IMG/VR virus record: IMGVR_UViG_3300013104_000017
Coordinates: 1 to 34,050 of that record
From: a virus
Length of the DNA stretch: 34,050 nt
Strand: one strand, 5' to 3'
Below, piece by piece: positions 21,963 to 28,035 of the stretch (its first letter is position 1; each line of letters begins with the position of its first letter). The notes under the pieces are model-generated. The model saw only the letters and a list, made by a program, of their open reading frames with translations. It ran no database searches and was not told the DNA's origin. The translations under genes and the position numbers were made by a program.

Positions 21963-23707
21963 TACTCGGCCTCGCTCTCTGCCCGGTCGATCTCGGCGAG
22001 CACGTCGATCGAGAGGTTCGCGGCGCGCTTGCCTTCGTTCCGCCATGAGCGCACGTCACCGGCGAGCTTATTACCCTTGCGCCCGAGCGTGAGATCGACC
22101 ACGTGCACGGTCGCCTTGCCCGATCCGGCGGGGAGATGGATGACGAGGCCGACCGTCCGGTCGAGCTTGAGGTCTTCGCGCTCGTGCGTCTCGAGGTCGT
22201 ACCCGGTCGAGCCGGCGTACATCTCAAGTTGCTGTGCGAGCTTCCCGATCCCGTACTCGATCTTCCCGGTCTTCACGTCGATGACGCGGCGGCGTGCGCG
22301 CGCCTCGGCCGGGCGGATGACGTCACCCGTCTTCGGATCGTGCAGCGCGGGAAGCTTGACCATCGCCACGATGTCGAGGCGACCGGCGACTTTGAGCTCG
22401 TCATTCACGACGACGCGCTCACGCTCGACGATCTTCGCCCCGAGCTTGCGCATCGCGTCGGCGTACGCCTCGACGTCGGCCATGTCCGCCGGGGTGATCT
22501 TGCCGTCGGTGAGCAAATCGCCGACGGCGGTGATGCCATCGCGGTCGTGAAGCTCAGTGAGGGCGTGGATATCCGTGCCCTTCGTGGCCTTCTCCCGGCC
22601 GCCGCCGATCTCGAAGACCTCGTCGGCGAGCGCGTTCATCGACTTCTTGAACTCAGCCCATGCGCGATCGACGAGCGTCTTGAGATCGCCGACGCCGAGC
22701 TTGCCCTTCCGGTCAGACCGGCGCGCCTTCGCGATCGCCGTGTCGCGCACGTGTGCGAGGTCGCGGATCTTCGCGATGATCTCGGGCGCGTCATCGTGTG
22801 CGGCGCCTTCGAGAAGGATCCGAAGCTTCCACTCGGTCAGCTTCGACGTGTCCTCGAGGCATGCGATATACGTGGTTGCACGGGTGTATCCGACGAGCTT
22901 TCCGTCGCTCGGCCGCGAGATGAGATATTGGTTGTTGCCGTTCGTCTCGAAGTCGGGGCGCCCGCCGTTGTCACTCGGCTTGGCAAACGTAATCTCGTCG
23001 GCGTCGGCCTTTGCCTCGCCCGCCACGAACTCGCGCCCGACTTCCGTCTCGACGACCTCGACGGCATGCTTCACGGCGTCGACCGCCTCGGCGACCTTCG
23101 ACGTCGCGCGGGCTTCCGCCTTCTCGCGCTTCTTGCGCATCTGGTATTCCGGCTCGCTCTCGCCCTCGTGCGCGTCGGGGCTGACGGCAGGGGTGTCCCC
23201 GCCCTTCGCCTTCGCCTCGGCCTCGCGGGCCTCTCGCTTCGCGCGGATCTTCTCGCGAAGCTCGGCGTCTTTCTCGGCGATGCGCGCGGCACCCTCGGCT
23301 CGGAGCGTGGCGAGTTCGGCTTCCGCCTTCGCCTTCTTCTTCGGCTTCGCCTCGGGATCAGCGACGATCTTCGCGAGTTCGCCGATGCGGTCGAGGTGCT
23401 CGAGATGCGGGTGACGCTCGGGCGTGGTCGCCTCTTCGGCGGGCGCTTCCGGCTCGGGGGCGATCGGCGCTTCGGCCTCGACCGTCATGACGCCAAGTGC
23501 AGCGGCGTCGACCGTCTCGATGGCGTCGACGGCCTTCGCCTTGCCCTTCTTCTTCCCGGGCTTCTCGGCCTTCGCCTTGCCCTTCTTCTTGGCTTTCTTC
23601 TTGCTCGCCTTCGCCTCTTCGGCGCGGCGGGCGAGTTCGGCTTCGATCTCGCGTTCGCGCTTGAGCGCCTTCGCGATCTTCGCGGCCTTGTCCTTCTTCT
23701 TGCCCAT
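21962..23707 (-). CDS. Cas4/RecB-type PD-(D/E)XK exonuclease with long charged N-terminus
   Basis: 581 aa. The C-terminal third carries the nuclease signature: KVAGRLDIVAM (motif II Asp, about residue 446), RRRVIDVKTGK (motif III D-x-K, about 475) and QQLEMYAG (the QxxxY motif, about 494). Such enzymes resect DNA ends for recombination. The first 230 residues are extreme in composition, alternating Lys/Ala/Glu blocks (KKKAKKKGKAKAEKPGKKKG, then acidic and more coiled-coil-like parts), roughly doubling the usual length. I see no Cys cluster of the Cas4 Fe-S type. GAAAGG precedes ATG 23707. Confidence 0.8.
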   Translation of the reverse strand: MGKKKDKAAKIAKALKREREIEAELARRAEEAKASKKKAKKKGKAKAEKPGKKKGKAKAVDAIETVDAAALGVMTVEAEAPIAPEPEAPAEEATTPERHPHLEHLDRIGELAKIVADPEAKPKKKAKAEAELATLRAEGAARIAEKDAELREKIRAKREAREAEAKAKGGDTPAVSPDAHEGESEPEYQMRKKREKAEARATSKVAEAVDAVKHAVEVVETEVGREFVAGEAKADADEITFAKPSDNGGRPDFETNGNNQYLISRPSDGKLVGYTRATTYIACLEDTSKLTEWKLRILLEGAAHDDAPEIIAKIRDLAHVRDTAIAKARRSDRKGKLGVGDLKTLVDRAWAEFKKSMNALADEVFEIGGGREKATKGTDIHALTELHDRDGITAVGDLLTDGKITPADMADVEAYADAMRKLGAKIVERERVVVNDELKVAGRLDIVAMVKLPALHDPKTGDVIRPAEARARRRVIDVKTGKIEYGIGKLAQQLEMYAGSTGYDLETHEREDLKLDRTVGLVIHLPAGSGKATVHVVDLTLGRKGNKLAGDVRSWRNEGKRAANLSIDVLAEIDRAESEAE

Positions 23708-23752
23708 GATGGTCTGACCTTTCGGGGTGTGCGTGCGGATGGATGGAAGACG

Positions 23753-24046
23753 TTACTCGGGGCGACGGACGTCGCGGGCGAGCTTCGGAGAGAGGTCGAT
23801 CGGCGCGGCGCTGACTGGGTACTCCGCGCCGCGCGGAATGACTCGCACGTCGACCGGCGGCATCTCGTCGAAGAGATGCGCCTCTCGCTCTGCCGCGGCG
23901 AGTCCCGCCTCACGCCCCTCGGTGAAACCAGCGCGTCGGCCTCGCGCCTCGCCAGAGCGGGTGCCGCGGGCGTAGCCGACGCCGTGTCCGCCCATGCCCG
24001 CCGCGATCAGCGCGACGATGATAAGCATGATCTCGAGAGCGTTCAT
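23753..24046 (-). CDS. Small membrane protein
   Basis: 97 aa. An N-terminal hydrophobic helix (ALEIMLIIVALIAAGMGGHG, about 3-22) with a basic Arg/Gly stretch after it (RGTRSGEARGRRAGFTEGRE) predicts a single-pass protein with a cytoplasmic tail; the rest is soluble and Pro-containing. It is the first gene after the operator-bearing promoter at 24087-24116, so it is likely controlled by the same repressor. GAAAGG lies upstream of ATG 24046. Function unknown. Confidence 0.72.
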   Translation of the reverse strand: MNALEIMLIIVALIAAGMGGHGVGYARGTRSGEARGRRAGFTEGREAGLAAAEREAHLFDEMPPVDVRVIPRGAEYPVSAAPIDLSPKLARDVRRPE

Positions 24047-24086
24047 GATGTGACCTTTCGGGGTGATGAGTGAAGCTGACGAGATA

Positions 24087-24116
24087 AACCTAACAGCCGA
24101 CTAACAGCCGTGTCAA
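24087..24116 (-). promoter_or_regulatory. Leftward internal promoter with tandem operator
   Basis: On the minus strand a perfect TTGACA -35 (24116-24111) and TAGGTT -10 (24092-24087) are 18 bases apart. The spacer and -10 hold two direct copies of CTAACAGCCG (24090-24099 and 24101-24110 on the plus strand), 11 bases or one helical turn apart. A transcript from about 24080 would have a roughly 34-base leader carrying the GAAAGG site of the 24046 gene. Confidence 0.65.
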
Positions 24117-24746
24117 CTACATCTTCGGCCGGGCTTGCGTGTGCCAGTGATTCACCGCGAGCGGCGTCCCGCGCAGCGCCTCGGCATGCTGTGACTCATG
24201 CGCCTTGAGCATCGACCCCTCGTCTTCGCATGCCGGCGGGATGCCGCCGTGGAAGAGCGCGAGGTGAGAGGCGACCGTCGACACGTCGACCGGCGGCACG
24301 TAGTACCCCGCCTTCTCATCGGGCGTCTCTCCGACGAGCCGAGCGTTCAAGAGCTCGCCGAGCATCGTGTCGACCTTCGCCTTCGGCGGATCCGTCCACG
24401 GGTCGGCCGTCGGCTTCTTCGGCGGCTTCGTCTTCGAGGGATCGCCTCGAGGGATATCCGCGCCGCCCTTGCCGAGTACCTCTTCGGCCTCGCGCTTCGT
24501 CGCCCATCGACGACCGTCGCCATTCTCGTCGGCGAGCGGGCCTTTCTTCGAGCCGCCGTTCGCCTTCGCGATCTTCACGCGATCCTTGAGCTTGACGACG
24601 TGGTCGAAGTACTTCCCCTTGATCTCGACCGTCACCGCGGCCTTCTTGCCCTTCGGCTTGATCTTGACCACACGGTACTGACGACCCGAGAGCTCGACGA
24701 GGTCGTGCTTCTTCACATCGGCCCATGTCGACTTACTCTTCGACAT
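24117..24746 (-). CDS. Unknown protein with KOW/SH3-like N-terminal domain
   Basis: 209 aa, ATG 24746 (MSKSKSTWADVK) or the adjacent ATG 24749. Residues about 7-55 (DVKKHDLVELSGRQYRVVKI, then KKAAVTVEIKGKYFDHVVKL) read as a five-strand SH3/KOW-like barrel. A linker with lysines and prolines follows, then a C-terminal helical part with a His-rich end (LKAHESQHAEAL, NHWHTQARPKM). The family is not recognised. It overlaps the upstream stop by 14 bases and is the last gene before the internal promoter. Confidence 0.72.
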   Translation of the reverse strand: MSKSKSTWADVKKHDLVELSGRQYRVVKIKPKGKKAAVTVEIKGKYFDHVVKLKDRVKIAKANGGSKKGPLADENGDGRRWATKREAEEVLGKGGADIPRGDPSKTKPPKKPTADPWTDPPKAKVDTMLGELLNARLVGETPDEKAGYYVPPVDVSTVASHLALFHGGIPPACEDEGSMLKAHESQHAEALRGTPLAVNHWHTQARPKM

Positions 24747-25269
24747 CATCGACCCCCGGCATCTCGTCGAGCATCCCGCGCAGCGTATCGGCCGCCTCTT
24801 GCCATTCGCGAAGAAGCTCGGCGCGCCCCTCGCGGCGACCCTTCTCTCGGCCCGCGTCGTAACCGGCGCGCATCCCGCGCTCTCTCGCCACGCGCTCACG
24901 TTCGACGATGACCGGCTCGAGCCCGACGGCGTCGATCGCCCGACGGCGGATCTCGTCAATCACGTGTTGCAACGTCGGCCCGAGCTCGTGCCGCAATACT
25001 TCCCGCTGCCGGGCGTGGCGGATCTTGCGCGCCTCGTCCGTCTCGATCGCATCGAACATCGCGCGAGCATCCGTTGACATATAGATCGGTGCTCGATAAA
25101 GCGGGTAGAAGATCAGATCCCGCGAGACGTCGGCCGCGATCGGCAGGGCGCCCCGGATGCCGATCGAGTCTCGACCGTCGACCAATTGCGACGCGAAGCC
25201 GGGAAGCGCCTCGGTCAACATCTCGATTGCGACGTCGGCCGGATTGATATCGGTGGGTAGCGTGCTCAC
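24733..25269 (-). CDS. Unknown helical protein
   Basis: 178 aa with a GTG start (25269) overlapping the methyltransferase stop as GTGA. The N-terminal half has DINPADVAIEMLTEALPGFA and DLIFYPLYRAPIYMSTDARA. The second half is a long charged helix (QREVLRHELGPTLQHVIDEI; VERERVARERGMRAGYDAGR; EKGRREGRAELLREWQEAAD), probably a coiled coil. Not recognised. Its coupling to the methyltransferase suggests joint expression. Confidence 0.7.
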   Translation of the reverse strand: MSTLPTDINPADVAIEMLTEALPGFASQLVDGRDSIGIRGALPIAADVSRDLIFYPLYRAPIYMSTDARAMFDAIETDEARKIRHARQREVLRHELGPTLQHVIDEIRRRAIDAVGLEPVIVERERVARERGMRAGYDAGREKGRREGRAELLREWQEAADTLRGMLDEMPGVDDVEE

Positions 25270-26444
25270 GATGTCACCTCTCGAAGAATCGCCTCGGCCA
25301 TGAGCGGCGGGACGGCGTTGCCAATCTGTAGGAATTGCTTCGTCCTCGTGCCCGAGAACGTGAAGCCCTTGGGGTAGCTCTGCAGCGCCGCGGCCTCTTC
25401 GACCGTGACGCGCTCGGCGCCCTCGGGGCGGCCGGGGTATTCGCGGCCTCGACGGCGGTCGTCGGCGTTCACCTTGTGGCCGGGCGCCATGACGCGAGGG
25501 TCGCCCATCAGCGTTGTCGCGGGGCGCGTGCGCGTCCATGAGCGGGCTTTCTCAGTGAGGTGTTGCGCCGGAAGGTCGGTTGCGCGAAGGTCGCGGGCAC
25601 GGTAGCCGTCGGGCGTCGCCTCGCCCTTCCCGTCAGCCTTCCGTGCGAAGCCGACATGCCATGCGCCGCGGCTCTTCTCGCGCTCGATCGCGGCCTTGCC
25701 GCCGGATCCGCCCACGCCCTCGGCGCGGCCGATCGCGTTCCCCGCGGTGACCATCGGGCGTTCGGTCATGCCCCACCCGAGAGCCTCGGCCATGCTCACC
25801 CACGGCTTCACGCCGGGGTCGAGCCGCTTCGGGTCGCGCGAGTAATACCGCGAGTGCGTCGGGGTCGGCGGCTTCGCCTCTTTCCCGTCGGCACGCGCGA
25901 TCAGGATCGCACGACGCCGTGTCTGCGGGACGCCGTATTGCTCGGCGTTGACGATCCCCACCCACACCGAGTAACCCCATCGGCGCATCTCTTCGGCGCA
26001 TGCTTCCCACACGGGGAGGACGGGTGGCACCTGCTCGAAGACGACATGCGTCGGGAGGTCACGGGCGACATGCGCGAGGGGGGTGAGCACGAGAGCCGTA
26101 CGCGGGTCGTGCGCCTCGCCGAACGCGCGAAGGCGAGCGGGGTCGTGGTAGGCGCCCGTCGTGATGGCCTCGAGGACGTGATCGAGCGCCTTCCGCCCCG
26201 CGCCGCCGCCCGCCATCGAGAACGTCTGACACGGCGGCGAGGCGATGAGAAGGTCGTACGAGAGGCGCCACGTCGAGGCGTCTCCGAGAAGCCCTTCCCA
26301 CACGTCATTGTAAAAAGTGAACATGCCGTTCTCGGTGCGCGTCGCGACGGCCTCGGGCATGATCTCAACGCCCATCTCGTCGATGCCGATGCGCTGACAT
26401 GCCACACCCCACCCCGTACCCGCGAAGAGATCGAGGGCGATCAC
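25266..26444 (-). CDS. DNA (cytosine-5) methyltransferase
   Basis: 392 aa, GTG start at 26444 overlapping the stop of the LPATG gene (GTGA). Transfers methyl from S-adenosylmethionine to C5 of cytosine. Family motifs are in order: I, DLFAGTGWG (5-13); IV, SPPCQTFS with catalytic C72 (69-76); VI, FEQVPPVL (136-143), where the usual ENV is EQV; VIII, VPQTRRRAILIA (172-183); X, LQIGNAVPP near the C-terminus. The region between VIII and X is the target recognition domain. No restriction partner is present, so it most likely protects phage DNA from host enzymes. Confidence 0.9.
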   Translation of the reverse strand: MIALDLFAGTGWGVACQRIGIDEMGVEIMPEAVATRTENGMFTFYNDVWEGLLGDASTWRLSYDLLIASPPCQTFSMAGGGAGRKALDHVLEAITTGAYHDPARLRAFGEAHDPRTALVLTPLAHVARDLPTHVVFEQVPPVLPVWEACAEEMRRWGYSVWVGIVNAEQYGVPQTRRRAILIARADGKEAKPPTPTHSRYYSRDPKRLDPGVKPWVSMAEALGWGMTERPMVTAGNAIGRAEGVGGSGGKAAIEREKSRGAWHVGFARKADGKGEATPDGYRARDLRATDLPAQHLTEKARSWTRTRPATTLMGDPRVMAPGHKVNADDRRRGREYPGRPEGAERVTVEEAAALQSYPKGFTFSGTRTKQFLQIGNAVPPLMAEAILREVTS

Positions 26445-26701
26445 GAGTCCCGCCCCTTGCGACGGGCGAGCATGACGATGCCTGACCCGATGAGCACCGC
26501 GGCGAGCAGTGACGAGGCGACGATCGCGCCGGGGTCGACACCCGTGGCGGGCAACGGCTCGCGCGTCACCGTGACCGTCGCGCACGTGATCGTGCCGTTG
26601 CCGATCTCCCATCCGGCATCGCCGCACTCGGGCGGCGTCGTGGCGGGTGGCGGGCATCCGACGTAGGTGTCGGCCTTGCATGCTTCGATCGTGATGGTCA
26701 T
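26441..26701 (-). CDS. Mini-protein with LPATG sortase signal
   Basis: 86 aa. The C-terminus is a textbook cell-wall sorting signal: LPATG (residues 50-54), a hydrophobic helix (GAIVASSLLAAVLIGSGIVM, 58-77) and a positive tail (ARRKGRDS). The first 49 residues contain four Cys (8, 16, 26, 40), a Pro/Thr-rich loop (CPPPATTPPEC) and strand-like TITCATVTVTREP. No N-terminal signal peptide is visible, which is odd for a sortase substrate, although the single helix might insert with the N-terminus outside. The gene is coupled to neighbours by ATGA and GTGA in the early operon, so the product would be made early. Confidence 0.75.
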   Translation of the reverse strand: MTITIEACKADTYVGCPPPATTPPECGDAGWEIGNGTITCATVTVTREPLPATGVDPGAIVASSLLAAVLIGSGIVMLARRKGRDS

Positions 26702-27054
26702 GACGACATCGCCTCTCGGATCTCGCGGCGGGTGATAGCGAGTCGCGGGCGCATGCCGCGCTCGGCGCGCACGGTGTTGTCCGCCGCGAGCATCGCGGCA
26801 GGGATGGATGCGTACCGGCCGAAGCGCGCCGGGTGTTCGCGGTCGTGAAGGACGACTCGACGATCGGGCGAGGCGAGACGATCGATGCGGATGCGGAAGC
26901 GCGGTGGGGTGCCGATGAACTCGGCCTCGGTGTTGCCGTGCTCGGTGACGATCTCTCGGTAGCGCGAGGCGCTCACTCGGAAGCCGAGCGTCGGCTTCGC
27001 GGTCGAGCCTTCGCGCACGGTGTAGCGCGGATAGCCGGGTGCATAGTTCGGCAT
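26698..27054 (-). CDS. Unknown 118-aa basic protein
   Basis: ATG 27054 is chosen because GAAAGAAGG lies upstream. The protein (MPNYAPGYPRYTVREG; LGFRVSASRYREIVTEHGNT; FRIRIDRLASPDRRVVLHDR; RPRLAITRREIREAMSS) is Arg-rich with alternating short strands and helices. The family is not recognised. Its 5' end faces the RHH repressor gene across a 60-base divergent control region, so it may be the first gene regulated there. Confidence 0.7.
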   Translation of the reverse strand: MPNYAPGYPRYTVREGSTAKPTLGFRVSASRYREIVTEHGNTEAEFIGTPPRFRIRIDRLASPDRRVVLHDREHPARFGRYASIPAAMLAADNTVRAERGMRPRLAITRREIREAMSS

Positions 27055-27078
27055 GATGACCTTCTTTCGGGGTGGCCT

Positions 27079-27130
27079 TTCGGCTGAGTGCTGACTAACA
27101 GTAGAATACATGACATGACCGATCACACAA
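27079..27130. promoter_or_regulatory. Overlapping divergent promoters with operator at the RHH gene
   Basis: On the plus strand, TAGAAT (27102-27107) lies seven bases before ATG 27115, with a poor -35 TTCGGC 17 bases upstream; the message would be leaderless. On the minus strand TATTCT (27108-27103) and TTGTGT (27130-27125) are 16 bases apart, so the two -10 elements overlap. A 24-base operator-like site at 27081-27104 (CGGCT ... GACTAACAG) matches the site at 1516-1539 at 17 of 24 positions and abuts both promoters. This is a candidate autoregulated switch. Confidence 0.55.
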
Positions 27131-27315
27131 CCCCGAAGAAGCGCACCTACTCGCGCCCCGTGAAGTTTCCCGCCGCCCTCTCGATCATGACAACCGACGT
27201 GCAGCGGGCCGAGATCGACGCGATCGTCGCGGCCGAAGAGCGATCCGTCGGCGACGTCGTGCGCGAGCTCATCGAGATCGGCCTCGACGATCGGCTTCGA
27301 CGCAATCAGGATTGA
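27115..27315 (+). CDS. Ribbon-helix-helix (Arc/CopG-type) repressor
   Basis: 66 aa. A basic N-terminal arm (KKRTYSRPVKF) precedes a beta strand (AALSIMTT, about 20-27), helix A (DVQRAEIDAIVAAEER) and helix B (SVGDVVRELIEIGLDDRLRR). This is the minimal MetJ/Arc/CopG fold that dimerises and reads the major groove with the strand. It is the only rightward gene inside the leftward block. A CTAACAG-type site overlaps its own promoter, so autorepression is inferred, and it is the best candidate regulator of the four similar sites. An upstream in-frame ATG (27088) lies inside the promoter and is less likely. Its last ten bases overlap the end of the convergent gene. Confidence 0.82.
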   Translation: MTDHTTPKKRTYSRPVKFPAALSIMTTDVQRAEIDAIVAAEERSVGDVVRELIEIGLDDRLRRNQD

Positions 27316-27617
27316 GCCTTGACCACGCGGATCGATCGCCAGTAGACGTGAAGCCCGTCCTTCCGCCGCTCGTAGCGGTAGGGGCGGGCGTCGTCGTGCC
27401 CAGCCATGCCACGCGCGAAGGCGATGCGGATCTCATGATCGTCGCCCGTCGCGTCGGCACGTTGCAGGATGGCCGCCGACACGGTGAATGAACCCCGCTC
27501 GACGTCGAAGGTGACGCCGCGCTTCGGCCACTTCCCCCGCACGCGCTCGCGCCGCGGCGGTCGATACTCTTCGCCTCGTCGGTGCGCGTCGAGCATGGCG
27601 CCGAAGTCGACGGTCAC
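27306..27617 (-). CDS. Unknown 103-aa basic protein
   Basis: A GTG start at 27617 overlaps the upstream stop (GTGA). The sequence begins VTVDFGAMLDAHRRGEEYRP, has FDVERGSFTVSAAILQRADA in the middle and ends ERRKDGLHVYWRSIRVVKAQS. It is rich in Arg/His with likely beta strands at the C-terminus. The family is not recognised. Convergent overlap of 10 bases with the RHH gene makes transcriptional interference possible. Confidence 0.65.
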   Translation of the reverse strand: MTVDFGAMLDAHRRGEEYRPPRRERVRGKWPKRGVTFDVERGSFTVSAAILQRADATGDDHEIRIAFARGMAGHDDARPYRYERRKDGLHVYWRSIRVVKAQS

Positions 27618-27850
27618 AGCCGCCACCGCCACCGGATCACGAGCTCGTCGACCCCCCCGCGGTGCATGAGGTAGACGACGTCGAGCTTCGGGTGCGAGGC
27701 GTGGTACGCCTTGATCGCCGCGATGAGCGTCGCCACGCCGGCCGGGCCGATCGCCGCGAGTTCGTGCTCGTCGATGCGCGCCTCGCCCTTCGACTCGGCG
27801 AAGATCTCGGTCGGGTCGTCGATGTCGATCGCGATCTCGTGCTCGCTCAT
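27614..27850 (-). CDS. Unknown 78-aa protein
   Basis: Starts MSEHEIAIDIDDPTEIFAES and ends ELVIRWRWRL. A helix around AAIGPAGVATLIAAIKAYHA and strand-like VVYLMHRGG, ELVIRW are visible. It overlaps the zinc-ribbon gene (ATGA) and the following GTG gene (GTGA). Unknown function. Confidence 0.68.
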   Translation of the reverse strand: MSEHEIAIDIDDPTEIFAESKGEARIDEHELAAIGPAGVATLIAAIKAYHASHPKLDVVYLMHRGGVDELVIRWRWRL

Positions 27851-28035
27851 GCTGCCCTCTTCCACTCGTGTCGATCTTCCGCCGGCATCGTGCTCGTGCA
27901 CGACTTGCAGACGCCGGGGCGCGCGTGCCCCTGCACACCCTTCTCGAGCCCGCATCGCGGGCAATAGACGCGCCGCGGGTACAGCGAGACGCCGGCCGTC
28001 GGGTCGACGTTCCGCTCGGCCCATCCCGCGGTCAT
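27847..28035 (-). CDS. Small zinc-ribbon protein
   Basis: 62 aa. CPRCG (about residue 25) and CKSC (about 43) form a four-Cys zinc ribbon in an otherwise basic protein (YPRRVYCPRCGLEKGVQGHA, then RPGVCKSCTS). Such mini zinc ribbons are common in actinophage replication operons and may contact DNA or the primase. It is coupled to the PrimPol stop by ATGA. Confidence 0.72.
   Translation of the reverse strand: MTAGWAERNVDPTAGVSLYPRRVYCPRCGLEKGVQGHARPGVCKSCTSTMPAEDRHEWKRAA

Noticed and set aside
20901-22550. 549-codon plus-strand frame
   Set aside because: Crosses several real minus-strand genes, a hairpin and the tRNA-like element; its Leu-rich runs arise from reading Lys codons backwards.
22103-24073. 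656-codon plus-strand frame opposite the Cas4-like gene
   Set aside because: Antisense shadow; the minus frame has nuclease motifs and correct start signals, this one has neither.
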